From assembly GCA_026545765.1 (NCBI GenBank), contig JAIFAC010000454.1, positions 35,268-99,267 of the forward strand: DNA of 64,000 bases, given 5' to 3'. The notes under the pieces are model-generated. The model saw nothing but the letters and a program-made list of their open reading frames with translations. It was not told the origin of the DNA and searched no databases. Position 1 is the stretch's first letter. The number at the start of each line of letters is the position of its first letter. Positions 47,206 through 56,459 of the stretch are shown in pieces. This DNA is from Plantago major (lineage: Eukaryota; Streptophyta; Magnoliopsida; Lamiales; Plantaginaceae). The position numbers were made by a program, and so were the translations under genes.

Positions 47206-50200
47206 ATGGCCCCCAAACGATCAACTACCCAGAAATCCCAAAATACTACCATTGGCACTGCTGAAAAGCATGCACCAGAGTTGGTAGTTATTAACAATCG
47301 ATTGGTAGGGAACTTCAATCCCGATCATTGGACTTCAAATCACAGAATGATTTGGGGTGGTGCCATGATTGAGGAATACCTCACGACTGCTATTGAAATT
47401 CAAGCCGACAGGAAGTTAATCCTTGACATGCTTGAAAAGGCAAAAATCAAGGGTTTTCTATCTGCTGTTCCTAGTGGAGTCTCTTCACTGGATGTACTGG
47501 AATTTTACAACAACTCCAGGATTATATCCTATGTTATAGAAGGCACTGCAATAGTGTTTATAAAAACGTCAGTCCAAGGAAAGGAAATCCTTCTGGACTC
47601 AACAACTTTCTGCAAGTTGTTTGACCTTCAAAATCTTGGAAAGGATTTTGAAATAGACACCAAGGATAATGAAATCCTTGAAGGTGTAAAACAATTGTAC
47701 AGTGATGTGTGTGATCTTGAAAAATCAGATACACCCACTGATTTCAAGCATGCTGACATCAGAACTAGACATCTGCTGGTTCACTGGGATGTGTTGGCAT
47801 GCATTCTTCACAGGTGCTTTGATGGTCTACAAGGAGGTGCTGACCAAATAAGCCAGGAACGCTGGATGATGATGTTCTTGTTGCAACAACAAGATAAAAG
47901 GCTGGAAAACCCTTTCAATTGGGGAAAGTACGCCTTCATGAAATTTGTGAAGAAAATTCAATGCTTTGAGCCTACAATCTCTAAGGGACTTGCTGAGCCA
48001 AAGACCACAGTAAGCTATGGTCTAAAGATATGCTACTTGCTGGAAAAGCTTGGCATTGAGCTCAGAGAGAAGGCTGACATAGCCAACGGTAACCTACTCT
48101 ACAAATATTAGTATACAAACATGATGAAAAAGGTTACTGGATCTCAGAAAGGTTCCAAGAAGCGAAAGACTGAAGAGGTATCTGAGGGAAAGGTTGCGAC
48201 CAAGAAGCCCAGAACTTCACGAAAGAAGTCTGCTGGCAAATCAGAAGGCACACCCATTGAGGTTGTCGATTCCCATATACCTGCCGCCACTGCCGATGAA
48301 CTCATAAATGCAGATGAACTCATCAATGCTGCAAAAGAGGTATCGGCTACTGAACAAGTAGACTCAGCAAGAGAAAGTGCTTTCAGAAATGTTAAGACTA
48401 TTGCCGAAAGCCTTGCTGATGAACTCATAAATGCTGCTAAAGAAAGTAGTGATAGATGCCAAGCCCTATCTGCAGAAACCGTAGGAATTATGGACCAATC
48501 AGTTCCTAATGCTGATGAGAGCTCTGACGATGAAGATGATGACTTAGTCATCTCTCAAGTCCTAGAAAAATCAAAAAAGGCTAAGGTTACTGAAAAAGTA
48601 ACTGGTGTAGAGGTATCTGAAGAAGAACCTACACCACAGGTTGCTGAACAAGCACATGTTTCAAAGGTTGCTGAAGAAGCAACTTTGTCCAAGGTAACTG
48701 GACAAATTACACCATCAGAGCAAGAAAGACTAAAGCATATTGAAGATGCTCTAATGAGTGATAACTTACTGTTGGAGGATTCTGCCATTGCCTCAACACT
48801 CAACAGTCTGTCTCAAGCACAACAACCACAACAGTCAGATAAGGATACTGCTGAAATGGTACTTGAGCTGCAGATACCAGCATCTTTCATTGCTGAAGAA
48901 AATCCTGCAAAAGAGCAGGTTCCCCAGCTCAATGAGAGGGATCAAACTGAGACATCTGCTCAGAATGATCAACCAGGGGAGGCAATTGAGTTGCGTACTC
49001 AGGCAAGGTCTGAAGTACCTGAAACTTCAAACAAAGAAGATGAAATGGACCAACAAGACCAACGCATAGAAGGGTCACAAGTTCCAGAGACCAATCAGCC
49101 TGACATTACTCAGGTATCTGAATGGTTTAACTCTCTACTTGCGATATTTTGTGCCACATAATCTTGTTATTTAATAGAATGTCTTTGTTACATGCTGAAT
49201 TAGAAACACGAGAACAAGAGGAAGCTGAGAAGCTTGCCTCAGAAACTGAGAAGGAGGCTTCCACACCCTCACAACTTAAGGAATCTGAGCCTGTGCTACA
49301 GGTGATAAAGACTTCCTTAAGATATAATTTTTCAGATATTCGTTGATACACTTGACTAATAAGTGTTTGTTTCTAATAGGCTCCAACTGAGAAGAAAAAT
49401 GAAGAGACTGAAAAGTCTATCTCTTTAGAGAAGAATCCGAGGCTTCAGGCCTCGGAGGAACAAATATCTGAACCTTACAGAGAAGGTATTTCAATCAGAT
49501 ATTTCTACTGCTCAAAGAATAATCTCTGATCATTTTTCTTAGACTAACACATTTTACTTAATAGGTTCAAAAAGAAGTAGAAGTTGTTGAGGAGTTGCCC
49601 ACTCAATCCTCACAACATATGGAAATTGATGAGGCATCAAGGCCCTCATCACAAGAAAAGATTCCGGAAACTGAACAAGTTTCTGTGAGACAAACATCTG
49701 AGCCTCCAACAGAGGTAATTGACATCTCAGATATCTGATTTGTCAATAAAAATTTTCTTGATAAAATTTCCTAAGTGTTATGTTTTTAATTCTCAGGTTC
49801 TAGCAGAAAGAAAGGTTGATGAGGACCAGACTTCCAAGTCTCCACCTCACAACAAGATATCTGAGGCAACCCCTATCTCAGTAGTAAAATTCTCTGAGCC
49901 TGATTTACTCATTTAGGTAACTCAGAAACCTAACTACACTCATACTCAGATATCTACACAAGTTTTGAGTCTAACTCAGAACTCTTTCTTTCAGGCTCAA
50001 ACAAGTGCCACGAAGGTCCCTGATGATGAGAAAAAGGACCTACTTCTCTTCTTCAAGGCTCATACCCTGCCAAAGCACATTCAGTGCTTCAAGAAATGGC
50101 AGAGGTTAAGGTGCTCTGATCTCTCTGAAATATTGAGAATCACAAATCAACCTACGAGACGAGTACGAACTCTTGACTTGGAGAACTACATCCATGCAAT

Positions 50201-52764
50201 GTTCCCCATGGAACAGTATCAAGTAGCGACTTTATTGCATAAGGATTTCTCCAGAGAAGTGGCACATAAGTTGATTCAAGCCTTCAATCAGGCTGATGAT
50301 CAAACAAGATTGCAGATGGCATTCAAGCCATTCCTGCCCCAGACTCTACAATTTATTCCTTCTGAGCAAGAGGAGGTTAATGGGCATAAGATCACTATTC
50401 CTGAAGTGATTAATCTTGTATCTGAAGACGATGAGGAGGAAGAAATAGATGAGAATAACTTTGATGAACCTCCCTCTGACCATCACAAAAAGGATCATGA
50501 TGATGCCCCTGCACCAGGGACGGGAGGGATTCCACAAGGAAACATTACCTCAGCTGCTGAAAAGCACACTGAGAGGACATCACAGCAATCCTCTCCTCCA
50601 TCTCCTCAAAAATCTACTCATCCAACTCCCCAACACAAAGATACTACTGACCAAGTAGTTGAGCACTCTGAAGGAACAACTCAGAAAATATCAGATGCAC
50701 AAGCCAGAGTTGCTCAACGCAAACAACTGTTGGAGGAAGTACAACAGCTACATCTTCAACTGGAAGAAAAGATAGCTGAATCCAGAGCAAAGCTCCAAAA
50801 GATTGAAGATCAAACAATCAAAGAAATGGAAGCTTATGCTGAAATGAAAGAACTCCAGCTTGCTGTTCAGGCAATTGCTGAGGAATTAGATACTAAGCAA
50901 GTATCTAGTGACAAGCATGATGCTAAGGCTACATTCCAAAAAGATGTACCATCCTCCTCACTGAAAGGAAAGAAACCCATCTCTGAGATGGTTGTTGGAC
51001 TAGAAAACATTGATCAAAATGTCCAAGCGGATGAAGATCACTGGGCTGATAACTCAGATGATGAAGAAGACAAGACATTGGCAAAACACCGCAATGAACA
51101 TTTAGCGGTTTCTCATTTGAAAAGGAAGTTGATTGCTCGTGAAATATTCAGCAAGCTGCCAAATGTCAACTCCAATGAATACTTGAACAGATATCAAGTA
51201 CTGGCCAAATTGAAAAAGGAGTTGTTTTCTCAAGATAAAGCCGCCACTGTATCAGTCCCTGCAGAATTGAAATCATTCACTGAGCTCATCACCCAGAGAA
51301 CAACCAGTCTGGTCATTTCTTAGAAAGATCTAGGCATGGTTAGGGATGATGACCAAAACTTGGCTGCAAAAGCCTTTGAAGAGGCGTGCTATGCTACTAG
51401 AAAAGCAGATGTTGTTCAAGGCCCACTGGCAGAGCTTACTGATAAGGATACTGGTCTTATCAAACAAAATCAGGAGCTCAAGGCCGATCTGGAAAAGTTG
51501 GTTGCTGCTTACAACTATCTGCAAGGCAACTTTAACTCTCTTTCAGAATCATTTGTGATTCTTAGTCAGTCAACAATTACTAAGGGGGAAGAATATCAAG
51601 ATGCTCAGAGAGGAAGAGGAAGAGGAAACAAAAGAAAATCTGAACAACCACCTCTCAGAATAAATGAGCCCTCCTCCAAATTTGCTCTCTGAGATAGTAG
51701 CCACCACTCAACTTTCTGAACAAGGAATGACAACAAGGGCCAGAGCACATAAACCTTCAAGGAGCACCAAGGCTCCAAAGAGAAGACATGTAAGAGGGAT
51801 TGATGAATCTTCTGAAGAAGAAGAAGAAGAAGAAGAAGAAGAAGAAGAAGAAGAAGAAGAAGGCCAAATCAAATCCCTGGGCAATGAAGAAGGCTGCAAA
51901 AGTCTCACAAGAATTAATATTGATGATGATGAAGAGACTGATGAAGATGAAGCTCCTCTTCATAGAAAAAGGAAAATTGATAGCCTTACTAATCACATAA
52001 CTGCAAAGCCTTTGGCAGCTAAAACACCATCTGGAAATCCCAAGTCTATCCAGGGTGGTTCTTCAAGCATTACCCCAAAGGAGAATTCAAGACAAAGGAG
52101 GAACAGACTGAGAGCTGAACAAAGACAACTTCAACTACCACTCAGGCCTGAAGAAGCCAAGATTGAGTATGTGAAGATCAACAGTGACTCCTCTGTCTAC
52201 AGGTGCATTAATCAGAAGAATGGCTACTGGATTCTGGAACTTAATCATCTACTGGTAAACACAAATTTTCCAGAACCAATCCATAAACAGCTCATGGCAT
52301 GGAGAAAATACAAGCCAATCTTGATTAACACCAACCACATCAAAGCCTGGTTGGATTTTGAAGTAATCAAGAGAATAGAAGCCATGAAGAAGGACCTCTC
52401 TGATGAATGTCCTTATGGTAAGCGGATGATGCACGTAATTCCCAACATCACTTTGAGCAGCACAAGAGCAAGACTTGCGGTGGAACCCTATGAGTCCTTC
52501 TACTTAACTGAAGATCAATACAAGGGTGACATCAGATATCTGAAGATCATTTATGAATACTTCAAGCTATCAGATATCAGAATCGAGCATGCTTGGAAGT
52601 GGGGAAAGTATTTGTGGGTCAAGCACTTTGTCAAGAAAAATCCTACCAAAACCTACAAGGAAGTCTGTGGATTTGCCAGAGACACAGAGATGATTGTAAG
52701 AACTCTTCTCTATGACTACTCTGATGATATCGAAAGGTTTGGCGATAGGAAATTTGCAGATTGA
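47206..52764 (+). CDS. Post-pol accessory (env-like) gene of Sirevirus element 2, six exons
   Basis: Exon 1 (47206-49113) encodes a globular region with VLEFYNNSRII and VQGKEILLDSTTF, then basic clusters ([17 protein letters not shown]) resembling a nuclear localisation signal, and an acidic stretch. A TAG at 48109-48111 interrupts it; element 1 reads GAG there. Small phase-0 exons follow: 49194-49301, 49380-49485, 49565-49714, 49797-49916, separated by introns of 78-82 nt. The last exon, from 49995, has a globular segment (FKKWQRLRCSDLSEIL), a coiled coil (about 50690-50900), an in-frame TAG at 51321, a frame change near 51664-51692, poly-Glu and a conserved C-terminus to 52764. No signal peptide or membrane segment is seen. 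Function unknown; a nuclear role is inference. Confidence 0.7.
49114..49193 (+). other. Intron 1 of the post-pol gene (acceptor inferred)
   Basis: Donor CAG|GTATCTG at 49113/49114. The acceptor is not canonical now: CATGCT at 49191-49196, where CAGGCT would keep phase 0 and a length near 80 nt. Element 1 has the equivalent segment at 14599-14677. Confidence 0.5.
49302..49379 (+). other. Intron 2 of the post-pol gene
   Basis: CTACAG|GTGATAAAG ... TTTCTAATAG|GCTCC, 78 nt, AT-rich with a pyrimidine-rich 3' end, phase 0. Also present in element 1 (14780-14855). Confidence 0.75.
49486..49564 (+). other. Intron 3 of the post-pol gene
   Basis: GAGAAG|GTATTTC ... ACTTAATAG|GTTCAAA, 79 nt, contains stops, phase 0. 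Also present in element 1 (14961-15039). Confidence 0.75.
49715..49796 (+). other. Intron 4 of the post-pol gene, absent from element 1
   Basis: ACAGAG|GTAATTG ... TTCTCAG|GTTCTAG, 82 nt, phase 0. Element 1 reads ACAGAGGTTCAAG with nothing between (junction 15189/15190). This supports real splicing. Confidence 0.88.
49917..49994 (+). other. Intron 5 of the post-pol gene, absent from element 1
   Basis: CATTTAG|GTAACTC ... CTTTCAG|GCTCAAAC, 78 nt, phase 0, with a good polypyrimidine acceptor. Element 1 reads CATTTAGGCACAAAC (junction 15309/15310). The exon before it ends in TAG in both elements, probably a CAG to TAG change. Confidence 0.88.
51814..51862 (+). repeat. (GAA)n microsatellite encoding poly-glutamate
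   Basis: About 16 GAA units within the C-terminal reading frame (51664-52764), against about 29 in element 1. Confidence 0.95.
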
Positions 52765-53122
52765 TCCATGGAGCTGTTTTTGAAGACTTGAAGACTAGTT
52801 CTTTAGGATGTCTACTTGGAGCTTGGTTACTCCTGTTGTCCTAATTTACTATGTATTTTTATTTTGTTAACTGAGCTAAATTGCATTATGTACTAAAGTT
52901 ATACAGAACTTTCTACGTAACATATCCGATGAACTTACTCTGGATATTACTTTCTATAAAAGATAACTTGTCGAAAGATCACACCTTGTGATTTGGTTGA
53001 TGTTTACTTTGTGCATAATTATATGAATTAAAGATCATAAGAAATGATTAAGTAGTGGATTGTTTCCTCATCCAGTTGTAATAGGTCGATAGTCATCGTT
53101 GGTGATCAAAATGGGGGAAATT
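52765..53122 (+). other. 3' untranslated region and polypurine tract, element 2
   Basis: AT-rich non-coding, ending AAAATGGGGGAAATT (53108-53122) before the 3' LTR, identical to the tract of element 1. Confidence 0.8.
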
Positions 53123-54715
53123 TGTTAGGATTATCTGTTTAGATTTTGATCAGCAACCTAATGACTTATCTTAGCTCAGAAAGGTGATTAGTACTCTTAG
53201 TTCACTTGAACACTGTAAAAGAGGAAACTCACTAAGTATGATAGTCTAGAAAATCTTGTATAGGATGTTAGATCTCGAAATGTAATTTTTATTCTCTGAA
53301 GAAGACCAAGAAGAAGGCATCCGGCAGGAAAAGTTCAACAATTTTTGATGACTTGAAGATTGCACAAGATTTTGAAGACAAAGGTTTTTCGGATACATAT
53401 GACGGATATGTTGAAGACCTGGCGGTTTTCTTTAATAAGCAGTGTTACAAGAGATATCGAGAATTAAAAGGTTTCAAGCGAGGAAAGTGCCCACGAGATA
53501 TCTACACTCGGATACCTTGGATAAAGATTATGTTTCAGAAACAATATATTCCTAACAAGTGATATTTGAGCTGTGATGATCTCTGGAAAAGGACGTGCAA
53601 ACTGAAAGCATGCATTGTTCGTTGGCACTACAGGACAAAGTATAATCTGATGCATTAAATGCGATGATGAAATGTACGAACAAAAATGGTAACTTCGAAA
53701 AGAAGACAAACTCTTTCTGACTATACTCGGATATCAATAGTTTGAATTTGATTTAAGCCTAACGGATACTATTCAAACGGCACTCAAATTCATCTATAAA
53801 TATCAACACTTAGACTGCGTGAGAACACACACTGAACACCTTAGATCACTGAACTTATATTGAATAGTCTCACAAGCTCTCTCAAGCATACTACTTACCT
53901 TCAAGCTTTACATTGCGACCAAAGCTCTTGATTCTAAGTAGCATCAAAGTTCTAAGTGTCACGATCCTTAACGAGCATTGTTATTTGTGAAAGAGTTGAA
54001 CTAAGATTTCATATATGAGTTTCATTCTCTTGAACACTTACCATGAACTTGGGTCGATGAGAACAAGATACCATACATTGCAAAGTGTATTAAGTATACT
54101 TGATTCACGAGCTATCTGAATAAGCCAAGTTATTAAAGAAGCTCACGACAATTTACCTTAACCAACACCTTAATCGGCGTGGAGCACGGGAAGTACTTAG
54201 TTTGAAACTAAGGAATAACTCCAAGGTTATTGAGCCTGATGAAGTACTTAGTTTGGGAAACTAAGGAATTTCAAAAGGTTTACGAGTCTGAAGTACTTGG
54301 TGGAAAGCCGGGAAATAACTCAGGGGAAACACTTGGTTAGGAACCTAGTGTATTTAGGAATCAAGAGAAGATATCTGTAAGGTTACATCATTTATCTGTC
54401 TTAGTGGATTCTAGGTCTGAGAAAGGCCGAAGTGGATTACTTGAAGGATTACGCCACCTTCAGATACCACTATAAAAAGACTTGTGTTATTTACTTTCTG
54501 CAGATTATTACTTGCTTTACTTATCTTGCAAAGTACTTACACTCATCTTGCTGAGCACGTGCACTTATCACAAAAAAGTCTTCCGCTCTCTGAAATTAAG
54601 TATCAGATATCTTCACAGATATCTGAGAAACTGTGTTTATCGACAAAAGTTTTAAAAGACTATTCACCCCCCCCCCCCCTCCTAGTCTTTTACTTTGCCG
54701 TTATCTGGACAAACA
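53123..54715 (+). repeat. 3' LTR of Sirevirus element 2
   Basis: 1593 bp, TGTTAGGATT to GACAAACA. It differs from its 5' partner mainly at small sites, many containing CAG or CTG. Followed by TTCAT (54716-54720), the second target-site copy. Confidence 0.95.
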
Positions 54716-54720
54716 TTCAT

Positions 54721-54775
54721 CCTTATGTTGAATAAGTTATCCTTACCTCTAGAGTTCAAACACAAAATTTTCCAT
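54721..54775 (-). pseudogene. 5' coding part of the MULE transposase displaced by Sirevirus element 2
   Basis: On the reverse strand an open frame runs from about 54775 to 54721 and joins in frame with the transposase region at 38905 once the Sirevirus and one TTCAT are removed. The start codon is uncertain: an ATG at 54775-54773 is in a different frame with an early stop, and a GTAAGG donor-like sequence at 54746-54741 could mark a further intron. Sequence to the right, 54776-55240, would be the 5' UTR and promoter near the TIR. Confidence 0.5.
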
Positions 54776-55487
54776 TTTAAACTCCAATTGTGCAATTCAA
54801 GGCTAAATTATACTTACTCGAGGCATAATATAACTGTTTCAACATCAACTAGACTAAAACGACATCATCATGCACATCATAACATCATTCCATCACTAAC
54901 TAACAAATAACAGAGAATATGTTCAACAAATAACAGACAATAAGTTCAAACCCTAGGGTTTCTCTGCCGATTTGAACTAAAAATTCAACTTTTCGACTTG
55001 AAACAATCATCAACAACACGCACGATACTAATCAAGCTACCTAATGATAAACTTTACAGAAATCGAACAACATAATACATACCTCCCATTATAGCCGTTT
55101 TTCCCACTTGAAATTGGTTGTTCGGCAGCCCCAACCAAGCGCGATTACGGACCAATAAGCTTCGATCAGTAAAATACACAATCCGACGTTGATTATGGCG
55201 AGTTATCGACAGCCAATTTTGAAGAAAACGGAACGACGAAGAAGATGATGGGTAGGTGTGAATGGGAGAATGATTTTTCCCTTTTCTGTAATAACCTAAT
55301 AGTCCCTCCTTCCCGCCAAAATCACAATTTCCACGTCACAGCAATATATTCCAGCATGGATATTATTTTATTGTCTGGTCAACGCAAAAAATCAATTTTG
55401 GACCAAATTGTTATTGTTCAAATCAGGGGGACGGAAGTGTTATTAGGCGATTTATTGGGGGGGGGGGGGATCTGGGGCTATTTTCCC

Positions 55488-55755
55488 TTTTCTATTAAGT
55501 TTCACCAAGTTGAGTTGATGAAACTTGATTATGAAGACCTAATTGATGATTTTGCTTCAAAAAACACAAGAAGAGCTTTTCAAGTAATCTTTTAGTTATG
55601 TGTAATAATATATTGGAAGAATATTTTAATGACTTCTAATGTATGGTTCTTGTTTTTTTGTTATAATAATTTTTTTTATTAACACTTATTTTGTTAATAC
55701 TTGGGCCCTGTTTAAATTTTCGCACAGGGCCCCTTAAATCTCAGGGCCGGCCCTG
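55488..55755 (+). pseudogene. hAT remnant 3' part with end of transposase
   Basis: After the MULE duplication, a short frame (55518-55595) reads KLDYEDLIDDFASKNTRR, which I recognise as the extreme C-terminus of plant hAT transposases of the zinc-finger MYM-like type (typically LINDFASxxARR). The rest is AT-rich and ends with GGGCCGGCCCTG. The catalytic and dimerisation regions are missing. Confidence 0.65.
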
Positions 55756-56429
55756 CTCGTAGAGTTAAAAGATAACAGGGCTATACATTTATAATATCAT
55801 ATTATCAATGATCAAACAAAACCATGCACAACACCTAACCCGCACATAATGATGAACAGTAATGCAAACATGACTTGATGGCTATATGATTAGTACAAAT
55901 CAATTCCTATTAAAGTAGTCGTCTCGAGTAAGATGAATGGCACACGAGGATTTTAGACGAACTAACCAATCGAACTACGCTCTATCAAAGGATACACTGG
56001 ACCTCGGATTCCGACCTATAGGGGTGAATCCGAGATCCGGATATTTAACAACTTGTGGAAAACGTCAAAGGAAGATTCTATCCCACCTACATGCGTTTTC
56101 TCCAAAGAGGTCCGAGCCTGGACCGATAGTGATTCATCTACCCGAAATCCCGGGACGCGTGTCTACAAAGGATATGAGCCCATGATTAATGGAAATTGGT
56201 CTCCCGACTAATTTCTATAAATACACCTCATTTACACCTTCTCAAGGTAAGTCTTCATTTATTACTCTTCAACTACTTTCTCTGGAGAGCTCCAAGGCCC
56301 GGGTTGAATAACTATCCGGTTTGTCCAAGGCAAATCGGACAAAAAAAGCTCTAACCCTCACTTTTCCTAGCGTCACAGTACTTTTGGAGCTAAGGCGCGT
56401 TTCTCGATTTAGACAATTTCACCTCAACA
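55756..56429 (+). repeat. 5' LTR of a Tat-like or related gypsy element, left limit unknown
   Basis: It ends CCTCAACA immediately before a gypsy PBS. A TATA-like CTATAAATACA is at 56215-56225, in the right place for an LTR promoter. I cannot fix the left boundary; it lies right of the hAT end at 55755. No 3' LTR is recognisable in the window. Confidence 0.5.
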
Positions 56430-56432
56430 TAT

Positions 56433-56450
56433 TGGCGCCGTCTTTGGGAA
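56433..56450 (+). other. Gypsy primer binding site
   Basis: TGGCGCCGTCTTTGGGAA matches the common plant gypsy PBS TGGCGCCGTCTGTGGGAA at all but one base, 3 nt after the LTR end. Confidence 0.75.
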
Positions 56451-56459
56451 ACTTTACAA

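Larger units (their letters stand above)
38911..54715 (+). mobile_element. Sirevirus-type Ty1/copia element 2, 15.8 kb
   Basis: LTRs 38911-40491 (1581 bp) and 53123-54715 (1593 bp), PBS 40494, gag, pol, a spacer, a large intron-containing post-pol gene, and a PPT. Target duplication TTCAT at 38906-38910 and 54716-54720 is exact. This is the better-preserved of the two complete copies in the window. Post-pol sequence (about 6.7 kb up to the LTR) is longer than the gag-pol portion usual for copia. It lies within the MULE transposase gene in the opposite orientation to it. Confidence 0.96.
34278..55487. mobile_element. MuDR-like MULE, about 5.4 kb plus nested Sirevirus element 2
   Basis: Long terminal inverted repeats: the left (GGGCTAATTTC... 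with AATAACACTTTGGTCC at 34311) matches the right on the reverse strand (GGGAAAATAGC... with AATAACACTTCCGTCC). A 9-bp target duplication, TTTTCTATG (34269-34277) and TTTTCTATT (55488-55496), differs at one base. Inside are two convergent genes: a GRF-like protein near the left TIR (plus) and the spliced transposase starting near the right TIR (minus). This two-gene convergent layout resembles maize MuDR. Sirevirus element 2 interrupts the transposase. Confidence 0.9.
33982..55755. mobile_element. hAT transposon remnant containing the nested MULE
   Basis: The left end GAGGCCGGCCC and the right end GGGCCGGCCCTG are inverted copies of CAGGGCCGGCCC. Flanks CTCGTGAA (33974-33981) and CTCGTAGA (55756-55763) match at 6 of 8 positions, as expected for an aged 8-bp hAT duplication. 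Own sequence is only about 550 bp (33982-34268 and 55488-55755), so it is internally deleted. The right part retains the end of a hAT transposase. The MULE sits inside it. Confidence 0.75.

Noticed and set aside
49715-49796. The extra 82 nt in element 2 as a transposon insertion
   Set aside because: No target duplication or inverted ends; it has exact GT-AG limits, matches neighbouring introns in size, and a second absent segment (49917-49994) behaves the same way.
51708-52000. Reverse-strand poly-Ser/poly-Phe and plus-strand poly-Lys ORFs
   Set aside because: Other-frame readings of the same GAA repeat in element 2.
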